Source: CAYUUR01 sp964510235
GTDB taxonomy: Bacteria; Patescibacteriota; Saccharimonadia; Saccharimonadales; CAYUUR01
Assembly: GCA_964510235.1 (NCBI GenBank)
Contig: CAZEBF010000027.1
Span: forward strand, 1 to 7,997
DNA length: 7,997 bases
Direction: 5' to 3'
Of the stretch, positions 1 to 5,316 are shown piece by piece (the first letter of the stretch is position 1; every line of letters starts with the position of its first letter). A program made the translations under genes and the position numbers. The notes beneath the pieces are model-generated. The model was given only the letters and a program-made list of their open reading frames with translations. It was not told the origin of the DNA and did not search any database.

Positions 1-97
1 GTTAGAATAAGAAGTACTGATACTGCTCTCATAGCAAAGATGTACTGTTTTATGTATGTATTGTTGCCCAAAATCACGCTCTCAGTTACTTAGAGGT

Positions 98-125
98 AGT
101 GTAGCATAAGCAGAATAGGGGTCAA
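98..125 (-). promoter_or_regulatory. Candidate promoter reading out of the left edge
   Basis: On the minus strand TTGACC (120-125, five of six consensus bases) is followed after 16 bp by TACACT (98-103), preceded directly by TGC, which makes an extended -10. Transcription would start near 91 and run leftwards out of the window. It lies downstream of ftsH, so it probably serves the next minus-strand gene. An ATG at 30-32 followed by ten hydrophobic-rich codons could be that gene's start, but too little is visible to call it. No hairpin with a U-tract was found after ftsH, so read-through from ftsH is also possible. Confidence 0.4.
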
Positions 126-153
126 ACAGGTAACGCAATCTGGGTAAAAAGAT

Positions 154-2019
154 CTAATAGAGAGCGGCGTTGGCGGGCATTTTGCTGCCCTTCAAGATTT
201 CGAGGACTTCTTCGGCTTCGACGGTTTCCTTTTCGAGCAAGGCATCTTTGAGTTCTTCGAGTTTGGCTTTGTTTGCTTGAATGACCTTGCGGGCTCGGTC
301 AGCGGCTTCGCTAATTAGTCCTTCGACTTCGTCGTCAATGATCTTTGCGGTTTCATCAGAATACTGACGCTCGTGCATGACGCGTTCCATCATGATGCCT
401 TCTTCGACATGGAAGACTTGATCACGTAGCTTGGTGCCCATACCTTGGGTTGTCACCATATCACGGGCCAGCTCAGCAGCTTTCTGCAAGTCGTTACCAG
501 CACCAGTAGTGACATGATCGCGTCCGTACATAACTTCTTCTGCAATACGCCCACCAAGCATGCGCGCTAGTATGTCTTTGTACTCTACAATCGAATGATA
601 GCTCTTGTCTTCTGGTGGAATGAACCAGGTAACGCCACCGGTACCACCGCGTGGAATAATGGTGACTTTGTGCACCATGTCGCTGTCTGGCAGCACGTGC
701 CCAACTATGGCGTGGCCAGCTTCGTGGTATGCGGTCATCTTCTTTTCTTTTTCGCTCATGACCTTACTCTTGCGCTCAGGACCAATCGCTACTTTTTCAA
801 ACGCTGCAGTTACATCGGCTTGGGTAATCTCTTTGCGATTATGGCGAGCAGCTACAATCGCAGCTTCGTTGGCAATGTTGGCTAGATCTGCACCTGATGA
901 ACCGGCAGTTTTTGCAGCCAGGGCATCGATATCAACAGTCTTGGCAAGTGGCTTTTTCTCGAAGTGGACTTTAAGGATAGCTTCACGGTCCTTGCGATCA
1001 GGCAAGCCAACACCGACTCGGCGGTCAAAACGCCCTGGTCGTAGCAGCGCCGGATCAAGCACATCGGCACGGTTGGTGGCTGCCAATACAATCACATTTG
1101 TGCCTTGTTCAAAACCGTCCATTTCTACCAAAATTTGGTTGAGTGTCTGTTCACGTTCATCGTGTCCGCCGCCCATGCCGCTACCACGGCGACGTCCAAC
1201 GGCGTCAATTTCGTCGATAAAGATAATACACGGTGCATTCTTTTTAGCCTTAGCAAATAAGTCACGGACTCGAGAAGCACCAACACCAACAAACATCTCC
1301 ACAAACTCAGAACCAGAGATGCTAAAGAATGGCACGTTGGCCTCACCGGCTACAGCGCGGGAAATCATCGTCTTACCGGTTCCTGGAGGGCCAACCAGCA
1401 GCACACCTTTTGGAATCTTGGCACCGACAGATTCAAACTTTTTAGGGAACTTAAGGAACTCAACGACTTCTTCCAAGTCTTGCTTAGCCTCTTCACTACC
1501 GGCAATATCCTTGAATAGCACTTTTGACTTTTCGTTGCCATATAAGCGTGCACGGCTCTTACCAAAGCTCATTGCTTGATTGCCTTGCCCCTGAGCACTC
1601 CTCAGAATAAAGAACAGAATCACACCAATAAGTAACACTGGCAGTAACGAGATACCAAGATTGGCCCAGAGACCATTGTTGGTCGGTGGTTTAATAGCGA
1701 CTTCGACGTCTCGATTAGTCAGGCCTTGTTCATAAATGCTAGAACCAGCTTCTTTACGAGAGGTCTGGCTGGCCTTATCCTCACCTTGCTTGGTGACTGT
1801 CAGCTCATCTCCCTGGATTTCGATCTTCTTGATCTCACCGTTGTTAGCGCGGTTAATTACATCATTGAATGGTACGGTCTCAAGAGTTGTTGGCTGCTGC
1901 CAGGTCGCCAGCAATATCAGTCCAAACAAAATTAGAATACCCGCAAAGATAAAGTTCTTGAGGTTATTCTTGCTGCCCCCCGGCTTCTTGGTCGATTTTC
2001 GGAACGGCTTTTTATCCAT
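154..2019 (-). CDS. ftsH: ATP-dependent zinc metalloprotease FtsH
   Basis: Membrane-anchored AAA+ protease; in this family it forms hexamers that pull misfolded membrane proteins and short-lived regulators into a zinc peptidase chamber on the cytoplasmic side. The 621-residue protein has the full layout: a Lys-rich cytoplasmic start, membrane segment 1 (about 22-40), an extracytoplasmic domain (41-118), membrane segment 2 (about 119-139), then the AAA+ module. That module has Walker A GPPGTGKT at 210-217, the pore motif Phe-Val-Gly at 243-245, Walker B ending Asp-Glu at 269-270, and a second region of homology with probable arginine fingers R327 and R330. The peptidase has HEAGH at 432-436, and D510 in GAGND is the expected third zinc ligand. 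Length is normal for the family. It lies 36 bp after tilS, in the same direction. There is no Shine-Dalgarno site within 20 nt of the ATG; a TATAAT box lies 10 nt upstream instead. Confidence 0.97.
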   Translation of the reverse strand: MDKKPFRKSTKKPGGSKNNLKNFIFAGILILFGLILLATWQQPTTLETVPFNDVINRANNGEIKKIEIQGDELTVTKQGEDKASQTSRKEAGSSIYEQGLTNRDVEVAIKPPTNNGLWANLGISLLPVLLIGVILFFILRSAQGQGNQAMSFGKSRARLYGNEKSKVLFKDIAGSEEAKQDLEEVVEFLKFPKKFESVGAKIPKGVLLVGPPGTGKTMISRAVAGEANVPFFSISGSEFVEMFVGVGASRVRDLFAKAKKNAPCIIFIDEIDAVGRRRGSGMGGGHDEREQTLNQILVEMDGFEQGTNVIVLAATNRADVLDPALLRPGRFDRRVGVGLPDRKDREAILKVHFEKKPLAKTVDIDALAAKTAGSSGADLANIANEAAIVAARHNRKEITQADVTAAFEKVAIGPERKSKVMSEKEKKMTAYHEAGHAIVGHVLPDSDMVHKVTIIPRGGTGGVTWFIPPEDKSYHSIVEYKDILARMLGGRIAEEVMYGRDHVTTGAGNDLQKAAELARDMVTTQGMGTKLRDQVFHVEEGIMMERVMHERQYSDETAKIIDDEVEGLISEAADRARKVIQANKAKLEELKDALLEKETVEAEEVLEILKGSKMPANAALY

Positions 2020-2029
2020 ACAGACGTTT

Positions 2030-2058
2030 ATTATACAGAGCCTATCTCCAGAAATCTA
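2030..2058 (-). promoter_or_regulatory. ftsH promoter, giving a near-leaderless mRNA
   Basis: A perfect TATAAT on the minus strand (2030-2035) ends 10 nt before the ftsH ATG, so transcription would begin about 3 nt upstream of the start codon. The -35 region is poor (TAGATT at 2053-2058, three of six bases, 17-bp spacer) and overlaps the tilS stop codon. The only purine-rich stretch, GGAG near 2046-2049, is about 27 nt from the ATG and too far to act as a ribosome binding site. ftsH can therefore be transcribed separately from tilS, or together with it by read-through. Confidence 0.5.
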
Positions 2059-2949
2059 GCGGTCGAGATGCTTGAGTGCTAAACGCTCTTTGCTGACCTC
2101 TATCTCTAGGTCTTTACTAACTGATATTCGTTGTCCAGGCGACAGCGTTTTTGCTTGTAAAACGATGTATTCGAGCGTCTTGCGATCCAGCGTCATGCCA
2201 TTGTTACGCGTGCGCAACCAGCCCAGCAACACCTCACGTGCCACACTGTGGGACAACATAATGAACCAGTGACGACTAATGGCGTCTTTGTTGATATCGA
2301 TGTGTAGTTCGGTGTTAAGTAGTTCGTCTATTGCTTCGTTCAACTGCTTGGCTTTGCTAATAATACCCAGAAGTTGCTCTCTCTGTGCAGGGCTAAACTT
2401 TGTCATGATGCTATGGCGAACATAGTTACGCAGATACTTCTCATCCTGGTTGGTACTGTCTTCGCGCCATTCTAACTTATGGGTTTTTGCATACTCATAG
2501 ATGGACTCCTTAGACGCATGCAATAGTGGTCGCAGCAGATGATCATGGCTTTGTAGTGAGCTCAACCCCTTACGGCCAGTGCCACGCAGCACGTTAATAA
2601 TTGCTGTCTCCAGCATATCGTCTTCATGATGAGCAGTTACGATGGCAGCGGCTTGCTGTTCGTGCAACACGCGATCCAAAAACTGATAACGAGCGTTACG
2701 TGCATCAGCCTCACTCACATTGCCTCCCAGATGCCCACGCTCAAACACAAAAGGTACATTGTACTGGCTGGCCAGTTTAGCTACCAAAACTTCATCCTCG
2801 TCACTATCTGGGCGAATACCGTGATTAAAGTGTGCCACCACCAGTTCTAGGTCACTTTGCTGAGATAGCAAATCGAGCAAAACCACTGAATCCACACCAC
2901 CAGAAACGGCCAACACATATCTCCCGGTTGGGAGTTTAGAAATTTTCAT
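2056..2949 (-). CDS. tilS: tRNA(Ile2) lysidine synthetase TilS
   Basis: ATP-dependent enzyme that attaches lysine to C34 of the CAU-anticodon isoleucine tRNA, changing its charging from Met to Ile and its reading from AUG to AUA; essential in nearly all bacteria. Visible marks are the PP-loop SGGVDS at residues 16-21, the HFNHGIRPDS segment at 40-49, AHHEDDMLETAIINVLRG at 106-123, and EDSTN...RNYVRH at 163-179, all in the order typical of the N-terminal catalytic domain. At 297 residues it is well short of the E. coli enzyme (about 430). The tRNA-contacting domain is present, but the far C-terminal domain appears absent, as in other short TilS proteins. Its ATG faces the ATG of a phosphatase gene 17 bp away. 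It lacks a Shine-Dalgarno site, and an extended -10 box sits 6 nt upstream. The following gene, ftsH, matches a conserved neighbourhood. Confidence 0.95.
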   Translation of the reverse strand: MKISKLPTGRYVLAVSGGVDSVVLLDLLSQQSDLELVVAHFNHGIRPDSDEDEVLVAKLASQYNVPFVFERGHLGGNVSEADARNARYQFLDRVLHEQQAAAIVTAHHEDDMLETAIINVLRGTGRKGLSSLQSHDHLLRPLLHASKESIYEYAKTHKLEWREDSTNQDEKYLRNYVRHSIMTKFSPAQREQLLGIISKAKQLNEAIDELLNTELHIDINKDAISRHWFIMLSHSVAREVLLGWLRTRNNGMTLDRKTLEYIVLQAKTLSPGQRISVSKDLEIEVSKERLALKHLDR

Positions 2950-2957
2950 CCTATAAT
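2928..2957 (+). promoter_or_regulatory. Histidine phosphatase promoter, near-leaderless
   Basis: TTGGGA (2928-2933, four of six bases), an 18-bp spacer and a perfect TATAAT (2952-2957) form a plus-strand promoter whose start would fall near 2964, about 3 nt before the ATG at 2967. There is no Shine-Dalgarno site in the intervening bases. The -35 lies inside the tilS coding region, and the -10 overlaps the tilS -10 on the other strand, so the two genes must share or compete for polymerase. Confidence 0.55.
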
Positions 2958-2964
2958 TCTACCA
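2956..2964 (-). promoter_or_regulatory. tilS extended -10 promoter, predicted leaderless
   Basis: On the minus strand TGG directly precedes TAGAAT (2956-2961), an extended -10 element with five of six consensus bases. Six bases separate it from the tilS ATG, which puts the expected transcription start at the A of ATG. No convincing -35 is visible, which is usual for extended -10 promoters. It interlocks with the opposing TATAAT of the phosphatase promoter, sharing bases 2956-2957. Confidence 0.5.
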
Positions 2965-2966
2965 TC

Positions 2967-3491
2967 ATGAAAAAGTTATATGCCCTCCGACATGGCTTGA
3001 CCGTCATGAATATGCAAAGTCTAGTAGCGGGCGTTACCGAAACGCCACTGACTGATGCAGGACGAGCACAAGCCAAACAAGCTGCTCTAGACATCAAACA
3101 AAACGGTATTGTGATTGACTATATCGCAGTGTCTCAGCTGGAACGCGCCCAAGAAACAGCCCGGTTGATTGCCGCAGAACTGGGCACTCCAAAGGACAAA
3201 ATTTACACCAGTGAGCTACTAGCAGAGCGGGACTTTGGCGAATTAGAAGGCACACCATGGTCGCCAGATCTACAGATTGATAATATCCCTGGTCTGGAAA
3301 CAGACGAAATGCTAGTCAAACGTGCCCAACAAGCCTACACCTGGCTACAATCTATTTCAGCCGATGATGCCGTGGTTTTGGTGGTCAGTCATGGCGCCTT
3401 GATTCGCGCCTTACGCGGCGTGGTACTCAACGAACTACCTCTGAGCTACGACTTTAGAGCCAAAAACGCCGAACTGATTGAGTTAGCGTAA
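2967..3491 (+). CDS. Histidine phosphatase superfamily protein (phosphoglycerate-mutase-like)
   Basis: A branch-1 histidine phosphatase of 174 residues. The N-terminal Arg-His-Gly (R8-H9-G10) carries the catalytic histidine that is transiently phosphorylated. R60 in the LERAQETA segment, E87 in LLAERDFGELEG and H142 in VVSHG fill the other active-site positions. The PLTDAG segment at 27-32 is typical of the family. Such proteins range from phosphoglycerate mutases to phosphatases of sugar phosphates, nucleotides or cobalamin precursors, and the substrate cannot be told from sequence. Its length suits a small phosphatase better than a 230-250-residue cofactor-dependent mutase. It is the only clear plus-strand gene in the window. 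It is divergent from tilS, and its last 9 bases overlap the end of a convergent 53-codon gene. Confidence 0.9.
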   Translation: MKKLYALRHGLTVMNMQSLVAGVTETPLTDAGRAQAKQAALDIKQNGIVIDYIAVSQLERAQETARLIAAELGTPKDKIYTSELLAERDFGELEGTPWSPDLQIDNIPGLETDEMLVKRAQQAYTWLQSISADDAVVLVVSHGALIRALRGVVLNELPLSYDFRAKNAELIELA

Positions 3492-3644
3492 CGAATCTGC
3501 CAAAAACTGCTCCAGCAAAAAAGACGAGGTTGATTGATTAAACTGTTGGTCCGACTCAGCGGCTACTGCTGGCGGTACTTGATACTCGCCAATTTGGTCG
3601 CTTGTTGCTGAGCTTGATTGTGGGTTTCCCTCTGGTCCTGTCAT
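3483..3644 (-). CDS. Small protein of 53 residues, unknown function
   Basis: An ATG at 3642-3644 opens 53 codons ending in TAA at 3483-3485. The case for a real gene is its ribosome site: GAGGAGG on the minus strand (3649-3655), 4 nt before the ATG, is the strongest Shine-Dalgarno site in the window. The product starts MTGPEGNPQ, is rich in Ser, Gln, Ala and Glu with no Cys, and has no membrane segment. Its last third (SFLLEQFLADSLR) could form an amphipathic helix. I recognise no family. It overlaps the 3' end of the phosphatase gene by 9 bp, tail to tail. Upstream is an intrinsic terminator (3672-3697), so expression would need read-through or antitermination, because no good promoter lies between the terminator and the start. 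Confidence 0.5.
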   Translation of the reverse strand: MTGPEGNPQSSSATSDQIGEYQVPPAVAAESDQQFNQSTSSFLLEQFLADSLR

Positions 3645-3671
3645 ATATCCTCCTCGTTAATTCTGCGTACC

Positions 3672-3697
3672 AAAAAACACCCCAACAGAGTGGGGTG
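3672..3697 (-). terminator. Intrinsic terminator
   Basis: On the minus strand the stem CACCCCA/TGGGGTG (7 perfect pairs, 6-nt loop) is followed at once by six T (3672-3677). On the plus strand the hairpin is followed by CTAGTTTT, a much poorer tract, so minus-strand termination is favoured. It can end transcripts from the Cys-rich small gene (stop at 3822) or from the promoter at 3743-3772. It lies 27 nt before the 53-codon gene and may act as its attenuator. Confidence 0.85.
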
Positions 3698-3736
3698 CTA
3701 GTTTTGCTGTTTGTTGTTTACCAGTACGCATACTGG
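3672..3736 (-). ncRNA. Candidate small RNA or attenuated leader, about 65 nt
   Basis: From the predicted start near 3736, the minus-strand RNA would open with hairpin CCAGUA-UGCG-UACUGG (3721-3736), whose loop fits the UNCG class though closed by A-U. It continues through an A-rich unpaired linker of about 23 nt and ends in the terminator at 3672-3697. A hairpin at the 5' end and a U-tracted hairpin at the 3' end is the usual shape of a stable small RNA. The linker has no start codon. The alternative is a leader of the 53-codon gene that terminates early by default. There is no homology evidence. Confidence 0.35.
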
Positions 3737-3745
3737 GACTATAGT
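3717..3745 (+). promoter_or_regulatory. Possible plus-strand promoter with internal dyad
   Basis: TTTACC (3717-3722), 17 bp and TATAGT (3740-3745) resemble a sigma-70 promoter (four and five of six bases). Its RNA would start near 3752 and run antisense through the Cys-rich small gene. The spacer holds the dyad CCAGTA-N4-TACTGG (3721-3736), a natural position for a repressor. There is no plus-strand gene that it obviously serves. Confidence 0.3.
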
Positions 3746-3772
3746 ATATCGCTTGCGGTTAGCTCCCGTAAA
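3743..3772 (-). promoter_or_regulatory. Minus-strand promoter upstream of the terminator
   Basis: TTTACG (3767-3772, four of six bases), 18 bp and TATACT (3743-3748, five of six) on the minus strand. The start would fall near 3736, the first base of the dyad CCAGTA-N4-TACTGG. The -10 overlaps the -10 of the opposing promoter. Its RNA would meet the terminator about 40 nt later and, on read-through, the 53-codon gene. Confidence 0.4.
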
Positions 3773-3778
3773 TGGCAT

Positions 3779-3798
3779 TTATGCCCAGGTTATCCACA
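3779..3798 (+). other. Tandem DnaA-box-like 9-mers
   Basis: TTATCCACA (3790-3798) is a perfect consensus DnaA box, and TTATGCCCA (3779-3787) has one mismatch to TTATNCACA. They share orientation and start 11 bp apart, about one helical turn. A T-rich stretch follows, flanked by two ACAGATT direct repeats (3796-3802 and 3812-3818). Two boxes are too few to call an origin, and dnaA and dnaN are not in the window. A DnaA-binding control site or chance are the main alternatives. Confidence 0.35.
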
Positions 3799-3821
3799 GA
3801 TTTCTCTTTTTACAGATTGAA

Positions 3822-4082
3822 CTATAGCTTGGCGATAGCGCAACAGCCAGGACAGCCACAGCTACCATCTTGCTGTGCCATCTCGTCGAGGCCAGTTGCG
3901 GTACTAGCCACCACGGATTGGGCTTCATTCTGTTCTGCTAAAGCGTTTGCTTGTAAACGACTAACAGACACACCAAAGAAAGCGTGCTGCGCGTGAGCGG
4001 CAAGCAAGACGGCCAGCGCCACAGGAATTACCACAATTAAGGTGTTGATGACAGAGTCACGTTGTAAAGTTTTCTTGTGCAT
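3822..4082 (-). CDS. Small exported or membrane-anchored protein with C-terminal Cys cluster
   Basis: An 86-residue protein with basic residues at 3-8 followed by a hydrophobic segment (about 11-31). That segment is either a signal peptide, with Ala-His-Ala at 29-31 as a possible cleavage site, or a single membrane anchor with the rest outside. The middle (about 38-70) is polar and helix-prone. The end has C75, C77, C80 and C81 in CGCPGCC, enough for a metal site or two disulphides. I recognise no family. It stands alone, 43 bp after the helicase stop, with its own promoter in that gap and no Shine-Dalgarno site; the -10 is placed for a leaderless mRNA. The next minus-strand terminator is at 3672-3697. 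The case for a gene is the coherent export signal, the promoter and the motif rather than homology. Confidence 0.65.
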   Translation of the reverse strand: MHKKTLQRDSVINTLIVVIPVALAVLLAAHAQHAFFGVSVSRLQANALAEQNEAQSVVASTATGLDEMAQQDGSCGCPGCCAIAKL

Positions 4083-4088
4083 ATGCTT

Positions 4089-4117
4089 AGTCTACAAACC
4101 TGTGTGGGTTGCGTCAA
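4089..4117 (-). promoter_or_regulatory. Promoter of the Cys-rich small gene, predicted leaderless
   Basis: On the minus strand TTGACG (4112-4117, five of six bases), a 17-bp spacer and TAGACT (4089-4094, four of six). Six bases separate the -10 from the ATG, so the expected start is at the A of ATG. The whole promoter fits in the 43 bp between the helicase stop codon and this gene. Confidence 0.55.
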
Positions 4118-4125
4118 CTGATTGT

Positions 4126-5316
4126 TTACTGAGAAACAAAAGTGAAGGCGTAGCCGATTTGACCAGCACGGCCGGCGCGACCGATACGGTGGATGTAGTC
4201 GTCGTAGACTTTAGGGATCGAGTAGTTAATGACGTGACTAACATCTGCCACATCAATACCGCGGGCTGCAACGTCAGTCGCAACCAGGATGTTGATCTGG
4301 TTTTGCTTGAACTGAGCCAGTGCGCGTTGGCGCTGACCTTGGTTCTTGCCACCATGGATAGAACCAGCCTTAAAACCACGGGCAGCTAGTTCGCCGTACA
4401 GACGCTCTACGCCACGTTGGGTTTCATCAAAGACAATTACTTTGGTAACGGTTTCTTGTAGCAATAGTTCGTGCAACTTTTCGATGCGATCCATGTTGCC
4501 ACGGAATTCAACGACATCTTGGTGTACGTTATCACTTGCCCGGTTAGTTTCTACAGAAACAGTGATTGGACTTTTGCTAAAGGTCTGGACCAACTGCTCT
4601 ACTCGCTTAGCCATAGTGGCTGAGAAGAAGAATGACTGGCGGTTTGGGTTAGTCTGTTCGAGGATAAATCGAACGTCGTCAATAAAGCCCATGTCCAGCA
4701 TGCGGTCTACTTCGTCAAGAACGACCATGTTAAACAGGTGCAATCGCAGACTGCGGCGGTTGATGTGATCTTTGATACGACCAGGCGTACCGATCACGAT
4801 GCGAGGGTGAGACTTGAGCTCTTGGAGCTGCTTGCCCATGCCAGTTCCACCAATAAGCAGTGTACCGTTCAGGCCACTTTGCTTAGCTAGTGAACGCATT
4901 TCTTCTTCGATTTGCTGAGCTAACTCACGAGTTGGGGCCACAATTAGGGCAGCCGACTGCTTGTCAGTTAATAGGCGCTGCAAAACAGGCAAAGCAAATG
5001 CTGCCGTTTTACCAGTACCAGTACCAGCCAGGCCAATGACGTCATGACCCTTAAGTCCAAGTGGAATTGCCTGATCTTGGACTGGTGATGGAATGGTGTA
5101 ACCCTTTTCTGCCACGTTGCGCTGCAAGAGCGGCAAAAGGTCAAAGTCCTTAAAGACATGGATCGGCTCAAAAGGCGTTGCTTCGGCAGCGGTTGCTGTC
5201 GCGACAAAACGACGTGGGTCGATGTTTTGTTTTTGTGGTGCACGGCTATGGTAGCTACGTGGACGACGGTTATTAGAGTGCGCGTTTGTGCGCACAGAAC
5301 GATACGAATAAGACAT
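4126..5316 (-). CDS. DEAD-box ATP-dependent RNA helicase (RhlE/DeaD-like)
   Basis: An RNA helicase of the DEAD-box family, expected to unwind short RNA duplexes during ribosome assembly, mRNA turnover or cold adaptation. Both RecA-like domains are complete. The first has a Q-motif region around 55-84, motif I AGTGTGKT (97-104), Ia PTREL (128-132), Ib TPGR (177-180), motif II and SAT (232-234). The second has motif V ATDVAARGIDV (346-356) and motif VI HRIGRAGR (376-383). Motif II reads DEVD (201-204) rather than DEAD; the catalytic Asp-Glu is kept. The protein stops about 13 residues after motif VI, so there is no C-terminal RNA-binding tail. Instead residues 1-35 form a disordered-looking basic stretch rich in Arg, Ser, Asn and Tyr. 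The ATG has a good Shine-Dalgarno site (AAGGA, 5326-5330), which is sequestered in a structured leader. The exact subfamily is uncertain. Confidence 0.93.
   Translation of the reverse strand: MSYSYRSVRTNAHSNNRRPRSYHSRAPQKQNIDPRRFVATATAAEATPFEPIHVFKDFDLLPLLQRNVAEKGYTIPSPVQDQAIPLGLKGHDVIGLAGTGTGKTAAFALPVLQRLLTDKQSAALIVAPTRELAQQIEEEMRSLAKQSGLNGTLLIGGTGMGKQLQELKSHPRIVIGTPGRIKDHINRRSLRLHLFNMVVLDEVDRMLDMGFIDDVRFILEQTNPNRQSFFFSATMAKRVEQLVQTFSKSPITVSVETNRASDNVHQDVVEFRGNMDRIEKLHELLLQETVTKVIVFDETQRGVERLYGELAARGFKAGSIHGGKNQGQRQRALAQFKQNQINILVATDVAARGIDVADVSHVINYSIPKVYDDYIHRIGRAGRAGQIGYAFTFVSQ

Noticed and set aside
1..32. Possible 5' end of a minus-strand gene, ATG at 30-32 with hydrophobic codons
   Set aside because: Only ten codons are visible, there is no Shine-Dalgarno site, and hydrophobic decapeptides are common by chance; kept only as a note beside the promoter at 98-125.
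154..190. T-run just after the ftsH stop with a GGGCA/TGCCC hairpin in its last codons
   Set aside because: The hairpin is more than 20 nt from the T-run, so it is not an intrinsic terminator.
605..1579. Long plus-strand open frame of 324 codons opposite ftsH
   Set aside because: It is the antisense shadow of a well-conserved gene; its translation is Ser/Pro/Arg-rich with no domain.
2012..2020. TTATCCATA, one mismatch to a DnaA box, at the ftsH start
   Set aside because: Single imperfect copy inside coding sequence, best explained by the Met-Asp-Lys codons.
3772..3996. Plus-strand open frame overlapping the Cys-rich gene, downstream of a plus-strand promoter-like sequence
   Set aside because: No Shine-Dalgarno site, and the composition looks antisense; the minus-strand frame has a coherent export signal and promoter.
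4346..4768. Plus-strand open frame opposite the helicase
   Set aside because: Antisense shadow of conserved helicase motifs, with no ribosome site or recognisable domain.
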